Shown: in pieces, positions 1-5,118 of the stretch
Layout of the letters: each line of letters starts with the position of its first letter
How positions within the stretch are numbered: the first letter of the stretch is position 1
Program-made: the position numbers and the translations under genes
DNA from: JBFWIL01 sp050256015
Lineage (GTDB): Bacteria > Bacteroidota > Bacteroidia > Bacteroidales > Prolixibacteraceae
Direction of reading: 5' to 3'
DNA length: 6,521 nucleotides
Assembly: GCA_050256015.1 (NCBI GenBank)
Contig: JBFWIL010000155.1
Coordinates: forward strand, 1-6,521
Notes under the pieces: model-generated
Databases searched by the model: none
The model's input: only the letters and a program-made list of their open reading frames with translations
What the model was told of the DNA's origin: nothing

Positions 1-821
1 TGAATAACAGGAAGATCCTGTCGGGCGTTGCGGAAACCATTGGAGAAGCCGGACGTATTACCGACATTACGGTGGCCATAGATAAACTCGATAAAATCGG
101 ATCGCAGGCTGTGAACCTGGAATTGCTGGATAAGGGCATATCGCCGGCTGCGGTGGAAAAACTGCAACCCATTCTCCGGCTGAGCGGGACCAATACCGAC
201 AAGCTCAGCCAGCTGGAAGCAGTTATCGGAAATTCAGATTCCGGGATGAAGGGGACCGGGGAAATGCGGACGCTTCTGCATTACCTGGAGAATATTGCGC
301 TGGATACTGAATTGGAACTGGACCTGACCCTGGCCCGGGGACTGAACTATTACACGGGAGCTATTTTTGAAGTTAAGGCGAAAGACGTGCCGATCGGAAG
401 CATATCCGGAGGGGGGCGTTATGACGACCTCACCGGTATTTTTGGTATGCCCGGCCTTTCGGGTGTGGGAATCTCTTTCGGGGCCGACCGGATCTATGAT
501 GTTATGATGCAACTGGAGCTGTTTCCGCAGGAAACCGTTTCATCGACACGGGTGCTTTTTGTTAATTTCGGAGTCCGCGAGGAATCCTGGTGTTTGCCTG
601 TTTTGCGCAAACTCCGTTGTGCAGGAATTCCGGCCGAAATTTATCCGGAAGCGGCCAAGATAAAAAAACAGCTGAGCTGGGCCCACAACAGAAACATCCC
701 GTTTGTGGTTATGGCCGGTGAAACGGAAATGGCTGCAGGAAAACTGAACCTGAAGAATATGCACAGCGGAAAACAGCAACTGCTCGGTGCAGAAGAATTG
801 CTTCGTTTGTTGTCCCGCTGA
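1..821 (+). CDS. hisS: Histidyl-tRNA synthetase, C-terminal part (5' end outside window)
   Basis: Class II aminoacyl-tRNA synthetase that charges tRNA-His with histidine in the cytosol. The frame is open from base 3 (first residues NNRKILSGV) to TGA at 819-821, giving 272 visible residues; the family is about 420-460, so the N-terminal part with class II motifs 1 and 2 is missing to the left. Visible in order: the histidine-binding HisA-type motif ARGLNYYTGAIFEV (about 333-374), the glycine-rich GGGRYDDL (about 408-431), motif 3 GVGISFGADRIYDVM (462-506) with the expected arginine in GADR, then the alpha/beta anticodon-binding domain from VLFVNFG to the end, including AEIYPEAAKIKKQL. The GTG at 72 is internal, since homologous sequence continues upstream of it. 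The gene converges on a minus-strand operon 37 bp away. No frameshift or missing residue seen in the visible part. Confidence 0.96.
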   Translation, partial: NNRKILSGVAETIGEAGRITDITVAIDKLDKIGSQAVNLELLDKGISPAAVEKLQPILRLSGTNTDKLSQLEAVIGNSDSGMKGTGEMRTLLHYLENIALDTELELDLTLARGLNYYTGAIFEVKAKDVPIGSISGGGRYDDLTGIFGMPGLSGVGISFGADRIYDVMMQLELFPQETVSSTRVLFVNFGVREESWCLPVLRKLRCAGIPAEIYPEAAKIKKQLSWAHNRNIPFVVMAGETEMAAGKLNLKNMHSGKQQLLGAEELLRLLSR

Positions 822-858
822 ACATAGGATCCGCATCAGGGTAACAAGCTCCACCTGT
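822..858. other. Convergent intergenic gap, no clear terminator
   Basis: These 37 bp separate the stop of hisS from the stop of the minus-strand exported protein. I looked for a hairpin followed by a T-run in either direction and found none; the only short palindrome is GGATCC. Transcription from the two sides may therefore overlap or end by Rho. Confidence 0.5.
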
Positions 859-1314
859 CTAATGTTTCTCTTCCCTTTTCTTATCGCGGAACTCCCGGAT
901 CATCATAAAGCGGAACTCGTCTTCCACCGGATTAATCATGACGACTTTTTTGGCAGGCAGCACCTTCCTGAATTTTACATGATATTCCTGCATCAGTTCA
1001 TAATCTTTACGGTAATGGGCAATGATTGAATCGCTGATCTGCTCGAATTTTTTTTCCGAATAACTGTTGTAGTTTTCCTTGATCCGTTTTTCCAGGTTTC
1101 TTCTTTCCTGATGCAGTTCAAAACGTTTTTTGTCGAATTCATTGTACAGGGGCCAGAAGTTTTGCGCTTCCTGCGGACTAAGCTCCAGTTTTTCGGTCAT
1201 GAAAGAAACCTTCATGGACTTGTATTTATCAAAGTCTCTGGGGCCTCCCTTTTGGGCAAAAGCCTGAATGAACAGAAGGAACAGTCCGGCCAGAATCAAA
1301 AATCGTTTCATCAT
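859..1314 (-). CDS. Small exported Spy/CpxP-like protein, probable envelope sensor of the ECF operon
   Basis: 151 residues. A signal peptide is evident: MMKR, a hydrophobic run at 5-19, and an AFA-Q cleavage site after residue 20. The mature part is charged and predicted almost entirely helical. It carries the block 'KVSFMTEKLELSPQEAQNFW' followed by PLYNEF, and later FRKVLPAKKVVMINPVEDEFR. This is the pattern of the Bacteroidota family often labelled 'sensor of ECF-type sigma factor', which resembles periplasmic LTxxQ proteins such as Spy and CpxP. I infer that it senses or buffers envelope stress for the sigma/anti-sigma pair upstream. It is the last gene of the operon, 35 bp after the membrane protein. 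The start could be either of two adjacent ATGs (1314 or 1311); neither has a Shine-Dalgarno site. The stop is TAG at 861-859. Biochemical function is unknown. Confidence 0.85.
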   Translation of the reverse strand: MMKRFLILAGLFLLFIQAFAQKGGPRDFDKYKSMKVSFMTEKLELSPQEAQNFWPLYNEFDKKRFELHQERRNLEKRIKENYNSYSEKKFEQISDSIIAHYRKDYELMQEYHVKFRKVLPAKKVVMINPVEDEFRFMMIREFRDKKREEKH

Positions 1315-1349
1315 GTTTGTTTTTAGTGGGTTATTGGCTCTCCAGCCGT

Positions 1350-1790
1350 TTAATTCATAATTTCCGTGAGCATGTCATAATCGTCTAGCTCAGCGGAGAG
1401 ATAGGTCATCAGGGTATCCGTTTCAAAGCCCGAAATATCTTCCGGACTGGTTAGGGCATGATAAAAAACCCTTTCGTTAAACAATTCGTAATCCAGCAAA
1501 ACTTCTTCCTCGGCCACACCGTCAGGAGTGCTTGCTTTTCCTTCAGAATAATTCGGCAGGATTTTGCTGAGAGGATAGTGTATGAGCAGGAAAGCAAGTG
1601 CGAAGCTTGCTGCAAGTCCCGCCACCGGTTTAAGGAGACGGATCAGTTGTCTGGCCGGCCGCCGGTCTTCCCGGGTTTTTGCAGGAATCAATTCCTCAAT
1701 CCTGTCTTCCAGCGAATCAAAATATGCTTCGGGAACCCGGAAAGGATTTTCCCGTGGAATGGTTGACTTATCTATCCTTCTATCCTCCAT
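1350..1790 (-). CDS. Single-pass membrane protein, probable anti-sigma factor of the ECF operon
   Basis: 146 residues. The N-terminal cytosolic part (1-53) is charged and contains ENPFRVPEAYFDSLEDRI (about 14-31), a motif that recurs in membrane proteins encoded next to ECF sigma factors in Bacteroidota. One membrane segment follows at about 54-74 (KPVAGLAASFALAFLLIHYPL region). The remaining 70 residues are acidic and would be periplasmic. With basic residues before the membrane segment, the topology is N-in, C-out, as for anti-sigma factors. There is no zinc HxxxCxxC anti-sigma motif and no carboxy-terminal FecR or CarboxypepD domain, so the assignment rests on position and topology. It lies 64 bp after the sigma gene and 35 bp before the exported protein. 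It would hold the sigma factor at the inner membrane until a signal arrives. The ATG at 1790 is used because a nearby upstream ATG (1795) is out of frame. Confidence 0.8.
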   Translation of the reverse strand: MEDRRIDKSTIPRENPFRVPEAYFDSLEDRIEELIPAKTREDRRPARQLIRLLKPVAGLAASFALAFLLIHYPLSKILPNYSEGKASTPDGVAEEEVLLDYELFNERVFYHALTSPEDISGFETDTLMTYLSAELDDYDMLTEIMN

Positions 1791-1854
1791 CGCATTCAGT
1801 TTAACGGTTTGACTGTGAAAAGCTAAAAAAGTTTAATGCAGCCTGTTTATTCCA
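1791..1854 (-). other. Spacer between sigma and anti-sigma genes
   Basis: 64-bp AT-rich spacer inside the operon. No terminator-like hairpin and no recognisable promoter on the minus strand, which supports co-transcription of the two genes. Confidence 0.4.
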
Positions 1855-2400
1855 TTAATCAACGGATCTTAAATGATTTTCAATCTTTTTTACGGCATGG
1901 TGATAGGAGGCTTTCAATGCGCCTGCTGAAGTCTCCAGAATTTTTTCCATATCCTGGTAGCGAAGATTGTCAAAATAGCGCATGTTAAAAACCAGCCGCT
2001 GTTTTTCCGGTAGCCGGGCAATCGCTTCCTGAAGTTTCCGGCTTACAGCATCTCCGTCAAAGTAGGGGTCGGCCCGGAGGTTATCGACCAGGTATTCGCT
2101 GATATCTTCTCCGGTGGCGCCCATTTTTCTTTTTTGCTGACTCAGAAAGCTCAGGGCTTCATTCGTGGCTATGCGATACAGCCAGGTGTATAAACCCGAT
2201 TCCGCCCGGAAAGAATCCAGGTTGCGCCAGACTTTGATAAAGGTGTTCTGCAGGATGTCGTCCGTGTCATCATGATTAAGCACAATTTTACGGATGTGCC
2301 AGTACAGCCGTTGTTTATAGCTTGTCACCAGCTTCCGGAAAGCCTCTCTTCTGGTGCTTTCGTCTTTTAACCCGGTTATTAGTTGTCCATCACTGGCCAT
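1855..2400 (-). CDS. RNA polymerase sigma-70 family factor, ECF subfamily
   Basis: 181 residues, the normal size for an ECF sigma factor, which has only regions 2 and 4. Region 2 spans about 20-90: region 2.2 shows DDILQNTFIKVWRNLDSF (47-64), which binds the core enzyme, and ESGLYTWLYRIATNEAL (67-83) corresponds to the -10 recognition and melting part. A variable linker (about 91-120) joins region 4 (about 122-178), with the RLPEKQRLVFNMRYFDNLRYQDM signature and a helix-turn-helix for the -35 element. It directs polymerase to a small envelope-response regulon. It is first in a minus-strand operon with a membrane protein and an exported sensor, the usual layout for an ECF factor held by an anti-sigma factor. 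The ATG at 2400 has only a weak AGG about 12 bases upstream. An ECF-type promoter candidate lies about 50-75 bases upstream, suggesting autoregulation. Confidence 0.95.
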   Translation of the reverse strand: MASDGQLITGLKDESTRREAFRKLVTSYKQRLYWHIRKIVLNHDDTDDILQNTFIKVWRNLDSFRAESGLYTWLYRIATNEALSFLSQQKRKMGATGEDISEYLVDNLRADPYFDGDAVSRKLQEAIARLPEKQRLVFNMRYFDNLRYQDMEKILETSAGALKASYHHAVKKIENHLRSVD

Positions 2401-2449
2401 TTATCGATGCCTGATTTTCATAGAGATAAATAAATTAACAGGAGGTTTA

Positions 2450-2475
2450 ATCCGTTAATAAAATTTAACTGTTCC
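2450..2475 (-). promoter_or_regulatory. Candidate ECF-type promoter of the sigma operon
   Basis: On the minus strand GGAACA (2475-2470) is followed after 15 bases by CGGAT (2454-2450). GGAAC is the classic -35 core of many ECF sigma factors, and 15-17 bases is the normal spacing. Transcription would start near 2443, leaving a leader of about 43 nt before the ATG at 2400. ECF operons commonly read themselves, which gives the site context. The -10 side is weakly defined and the region is AT-rich, so this is only a candidate. Confidence 0.3.
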
Positions 2476-2513
2476 TGTGCAGACCTGAATATCATTATTC
2501 TAAAACTTAAATG

Positions 2514-2521
2514 CAAAAATA
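2514..2521 (-). promoter_or_regulatory. Possible Bacteroidota -7 element pointing at the sigma operon
   Basis: The minus strand reads TATTTTTG, which fits the TAnnTTTG -7 consensus of the housekeeping sigma of Bacteroidota. No TTTG -33 box is found 17-23 bases upstream. The leader would be over 100 nt. Chance matches are easy in this AT-rich sequence. Confidence 0.2.
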
Positions 2522-2542
2522 ATAAACGGGTCGAATATAGCG

Positions 2543-2550
2543 TATATTTG
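2543..2550 (+). promoter_or_regulatory. Candidate -7 element (TAnnTTTG) of the histidine kinase gene
   Basis: TATATTTG matches the Bacteroidota -7 consensus exactly and lies 36 bases before the ATG at 2587, so transcription would begin about 30 bases before the start codon. No -33 TTTG box is visible, as is common for weaker promoters. The element overlaps a short palindrome, AATATA-GCG-TATATT (2534-2548), which could be an operator. Confidence 0.4.
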
Positions 2551-2586
2551 TCAATAACGTGCCCGGATTACATATAAAAAATAGTC

Positions 2587-4506
2587 ATGAATAATATTAC
2601 AAAGCCCAATATTCTTCTTGTTGACGATAATCCCATTGATCTAATGTTGCTGGAGGTAATTTTAAATAAGGAGGAAGTCAATACCATAAAGGCGAATTCG
2701 GCAGGAGAAGCTTTGAAGAAGATTGAGGGGATTGAACTGGCTTTGGCTATCGTGGATGTACAAATGCCGCAAATGAATGGAATTGAGCTTGCCAGGCTTA
2801 TCATGAAAGACAAAAAAAGGCAGGTGGTCCCGATTATTTTTATTACCGCATATTATTCTGACGATTTTCAGTTTATTGAGGGATACGGGGCCGGAGCTGT
2901 TGATTATTTGCTGAAACCCGTTAATAAGACGATCCTTTCAAGTAAGATTAAGGTTTTTTTGGATCTGGACAAGCAGAAACGCCTGCTTGCAGAGAATAAA
3001 AAAAGATTTGAAGAATCGAAAGAGTGGTTGCAGGCAATTTATGAAAGTATTCCGGGAGGAATTATGATTGTCGGCAATGATTATATTATTGAGGATGTCA
3101 ATGACGTGACCTGCCGGATTACCGGTTACCGAAAAGAAGAATTGGTAGGGCAGTTATGTGATAAGATCTGTCCAAAAGGTTCGGCCTCGGACGAATGTCC
3201 GGTCTGGGTTCATCAGCATCATGAGTTCAAAGGGATGGACACATTCATAAAATGCCGTGACGGACGAAATATCCCGATACTGAAAAACGCGAAGAAAATA
3301 CACTATAACGGTGCGTTATATATTATGGAGATCTTCCAGGATATAAGTTCCCTGAAATCTGCTGAAGAAGCGCTTGTCAAATCAGAAAATATGTACCGTA
3401 CGCTGCTGGATGCTTCCCCTGAAGGTATTCTGATTCTTGATCTTTCCGGTCATATTACGGAAGTATCCGGTATTGCTCTTGAAATTTTTGGCACAGAGAA
3501 TAAGCAGGATCTGATAGGCAGGCATTTTTTACGTTTTATTCACAGGGATTCTGTCAGAAAAGTGAGAAATGTAATTGAAAAAACAATCTCCGAAGGATTG
3601 GAACAAGATACGGAGTTTATCCTGACTAAAATTGATCATAAACAATTTATTGGAGAAGTAAGTACGACCCTTATTCAGGAAAGTAATGGCATGCTTCGGT
3701 CATTTATGGCCATTATCCGGGATATTTCACAAAGAAAGGAGATCGAGAAGCAGATGATACATACTGAACGGATGGCCGGTCTGGGAGAAATGGCTACAGG
3801 AATTGCACATGAAATCAATCAACCGCTGAATACCATTTCGATGAGCCTTGATAATATGTTACTGGAAATATCCAAAACTGAAAACGAAAAGAACGGCTAT
3901 CTGGTCGGGAAGATTAATAAGATTTTTGAAAATATATACCGGATAAGCAAAATAATTGATCATATCCGTGCATTTTCAAGAGGTCAGGATGATTATATTT
4001 CCACGGCTTTCGACATTAACGAGAGTATTAAAAATGCCTTGTCAATGATTTTGGTTCAGTGTATGCACAGGGGAATTGATCTGATTACTGATTTTGGCAT
4101 GAACCTGCCGCTGATTCTGGGAAATACATATCGTTTTGAGCAGGTTATCCTGAATTTAATCATCAATGCAAAAGATGCGGTTGAAGAAAAGGAAAAATAT
4201 CTAAGTTTCAATAAAGAAATCCGGTTACGTACTTTTCTGGCAGATCATAATCTCTGTATTGAGATTGAAGACAATGGTGAGGGAATAAAAAAGGAAGATA
4301 TCGGGAACGTGATGCTGCCGTTTTATTCGACCAAAGAAGTCGGAAAAGGGACAGGGATGGGGCTTGCCATATCGTTTGGGATCATAAAGGAAATGAAGGG
4401 AAAGATTGCTATTCGAAGTGAAGTTTTAAAAGGAACTTCTATTCGGATAAGCCTGCCGGTAAATAGTGCCCCGGAGAAAAAGGGAGAGGGAGGGAGTAAA
4501 TTATAA
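2587..4506 (+). CDS. Soluble hybrid sensor histidine kinase (REC-PAS-PAS-HisKA-HATPase)
   Basis: 639 residues with no signal peptide or membrane segment, so cytosolic. An N-terminal receiver domain (about 7-125) has the acidic pair D13/D14, phospho-acceptor D57 in IVDVQMP, T87 and K110 (LKP), so it looks functional. PAS1 (about 142-258) carries a cysteine set: C191, C195, C204 followed by P, and C223. PAS2 spans about 266-385. HisKA follows with H408 in GIAHEINQPLNTI, and the HATPase domain (about 508-625) has an N box around N523/N527, G1 DNGEGI (562-567), PFYSTK (578-583), G2 GKGTGMGL and G3 KGT (615-617). All catalytic residues are present. The kinase should autophosphorylate H408 and pass phosphate to a response regulator, most likely the NtrC-family protein downstream. 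The N-terminal receiver may take phosphate from another kinase or act as a sink. There is no Shine-Dalgarno site, only an A-rich leader. The PAS ligand is unknown. Confidence 0.94.
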   Translation: MNNITKPNILLVDDNPIDLMLLEVILNKEEVNTIKANSAGEALKKIEGIELALAIVDVQMPQMNGIELARLIMKDKKRQVVPIIFITAYYSDDFQFIEGYGAGAVDYLLKPVNKTILSSKIKVFLDLDKQKRLLAENKKRFEESKEWLQAIYESIPGGIMIVGNDYIIEDVNDVTCRITGYRKEELVGQLCDKICPKGSASDECPVWVHQHHEFKGMDTFIKCRDGRNIPILKNAKKIHYNGALYIMEIFQDISSLKSAEEALVKSENMYRTLLDASPEGILILDLSGHITEVSGIALEIFGTENKQDLIGRHFLRFIHRDSVRKVRNVIEKTISEGLEQDTEFILTKIDHKQFIGEVSTTLIQESNGMLRSFMAIIRDISQRKEIEKQMIHTERMAGLGEMATGIAHEINQPLNTISMSLDNMLLEISKTENEKNGYLVGKINKIFENIYRISKIIDHIRAFSRGQDDYISTAFDINESIKNALSMILVQCMHRGIDLITDFGMNLPLILGNTYRFEQVILNLIINAKDAVEEKEKYLSFNKEIRLRTFLADHNLCIEIEDNGEGIKKEDIGNVMLPFYSTKEVGKGTGMGLAISFGIIKEMKGKIAIRSEVLKGTSIRISLPVNSAPEKKGEGGSKL

Positions 4507-4563
4507 TTTTGGCGAATTTTTGACGTTCCCGGGACCCTGCTGTTATTTTTTGGAAATCTATTG

Positions 4564-4590
4564 AAAAAACGCACATGTGTGCGTTTTTTT
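4564..4590 (+). terminator. Strong intrinsic terminator after the histidine kinase
   Basis: A near-perfect hairpin with arms AAAAAACGCAC and GTGCGTTTTTT around a 4-base ATGT loop, ending in a run of seven T. Because the left arm begins with six A, the reverse strand also ends in a T-run, so it should work in both directions. It begins 58 bases after the kinase stop and separates the kinase transcript from the region to the right. Confidence 0.88.
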
Positions 4591-4705
4591 AGATGTTTTT
4601 ATTTTTATCATTTCATATCCTTTCCCCTGGAACAAATATTAAAGTATTGTATTAGAACCAGTTTTAGATTTAACGCTTTTCTTTACAGGGTTTCTTCGGG
4701 ATATT

Positions 4706-4720
4706 TGGCATGCTCATTGA
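4706..4720 (+). promoter_or_regulatory. Candidate sigma-54 (-24/-12) promoter
   Basis: TGGCAT-N5-TTGA aligns with the sigma-54 consensus TGGCAC-N5-TTGC with the strict GG-to-GC spacing kept. The -24 GG and the TTG of the -12 box are intact; the last base of the -12 doublet is A rather than C, and C6 is T. Transcription would start near 4731-4733. It sits upstream of a gene for a sigma-54 activator, which is the right neighbourhood, but the -12 mismatch keeps confidence low. Confidence 0.35.
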
Positions 4721-4745
4721 CTTAAAAGAATAAGAGCATTAAGTC
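4719..4745. repeat. Inverted repeat over the putative start site
   Basis: GACTTAA (4719-4725) and TTAAGTC (4739-4745) are perfect 7-base complementary arms 13 bases apart. Their centre falls at about 4732, the start expected from the sigma-54-like promoter. It could be an operator (one helical turn between arm centres is roughly 20 bp) or the 5' stem of a transcript. A chance origin is possible. Confidence 0.4.
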
Positions 4746-4754
4746 TGTTTGGGT

Positions 4755-4784
4755 AAAAACAGTGAAAATCAGATCACTTTTTTT
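4755..4784 (+). terminator. Weak hairpin with T-run, possible attenuator
   Basis: AGTGA (4761-4765) pairs with TCACT (4774-4778) around an 8-base loop. After one C/T mismatch, the five A before it can pair with the T-run that follows (4780-4784). It has the shape of an intrinsic terminator but only a 5-bp core with two GC pairs, so it would be inefficient. Confidence 0.25.
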
Positions 4785-4905
4785 ATATTTTAATACCTGA
4801 TATTTTGTTGAATAATAATCATTTTACCAGTTTTTGATGATATCACACGCATAAAAAACGTCATGTTATTTAAATTGATGGGGGAAAATATGTTCTCAAA
4901 GCATA

Positions 4906-4956
4906 AGCCTTCCTGCTCGGGATTTACTGATCTTGCAGGGAGGCTGTTTTTATTTT
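4906..4956 (+). terminator. Intrinsic-terminator-like hairpin upstream of the regulator gene
   Basis: AGCCTTCCTGC (4906-4916) pairs with GCAGGGAGGCT (4935-4945) over 11 bp with one G-U wobble. The loop is 18 bases and the hairpin is followed by GTTTTTATTTT (4946-4956). The stem is GC-rich in an AT-rich region. It sits 162 bases before the regulator start, where no upstream gene needs ending because the kinase already has its own terminator; that suggests a separate transcript or attenuation of a long leader. Confidence 0.65.
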
Positions 4957-5118
4957 AAAAAATGTTGACAGGTACTGTTACGGAATAATTATACGATTCA
5001 ATTACGAAAAGAACAATAGGTATTCGCAAAATATATTGATAAGGGAACAGAGGTTATGATTTTAATGCTCCAGTATTGCCGGTTTTCTTAATTCTTTAAA
5101 TACCTAAAGCAAATCAAC

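Larger units (their letters stand above)
4732..4956 (+). ncRNA. Hypothetical small RNA from the sigma-54-like promoter to the hairpin terminator
   Basis: If the promoter candidate at 4706-4720 is real and the hairpin at 4906-4956 ends transcription, the product would be an RNA of about 225 nt with no convincing reading frame. The ends are inferred, not seen: the 5' end from promoter spacing and the 3' end from the T-run. It does not match any RNA family I recognise. The parallel is the vibrio Qrr RNAs, small RNAs driven by sigma-54 and the NtrC-type activator LuxO. An alternative is that this is simply a long leader with attenuation ahead of the regulator gene. Confidence 0.25.
4507..5118. 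other. 612-bp AT-rich intergenic region between kinase and regulator
   Basis: No convincing protein-coding gene here. It holds the kinase terminator (4564-4590), a sigma-54-like promoter (4706-4720), an inverted repeat GACTTAA/TTAAGTC (4719-4745), a weak hairpin with a T-run (4755-4784), a strong terminator-like hairpin (4906-4956), and the leader of the regulator gene. A 13-base near-repeat ACCAGTTTTwGAT occurs at 4657-4669 and 4826-4838. The space is unusually large for genes of one two-component pair. Confidence 0.7.

Noticed and set aside
2551..2568. Minus-strand CGGGCACGTTATTGAC as a sigma-54 promoter for the ECF operon.
   Set aside because: Keeping the box spacing correct costs three mismatches in the -24 box plus the -12 C; not supportable.
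4509..4524. TGGCGA...TTGAC after the kinase stop as another sigma-54 promoter.
   Set aside because: The spacing between the two boxes is one base short, and sigma-54 does not tolerate that; it also lies before the terminator.
4863..4958. A 31-codon plus-strand frame (ATG 4863, in-frame ATGs at 4878 and 4890, stop at 4956-4958).
   Set aside because: It runs through the whole terminator hairpin and its T-run, has no convincing ribosome site at 4863, and no recognisable domain. A GGGGGA precedes the internal ATG at 4890, so a leader peptide is not fully excluded.
4965..4995. TTGACA (4965-4970) with TATACG 19 bases on, resembling an E. coli-type promoter for the regulator gene.
   Set aside because: Bacteroidota housekeeping sigma does not use TTGACA/TATAAT, the spacing is too long, and no TAnnTTTG element follows at the right place.
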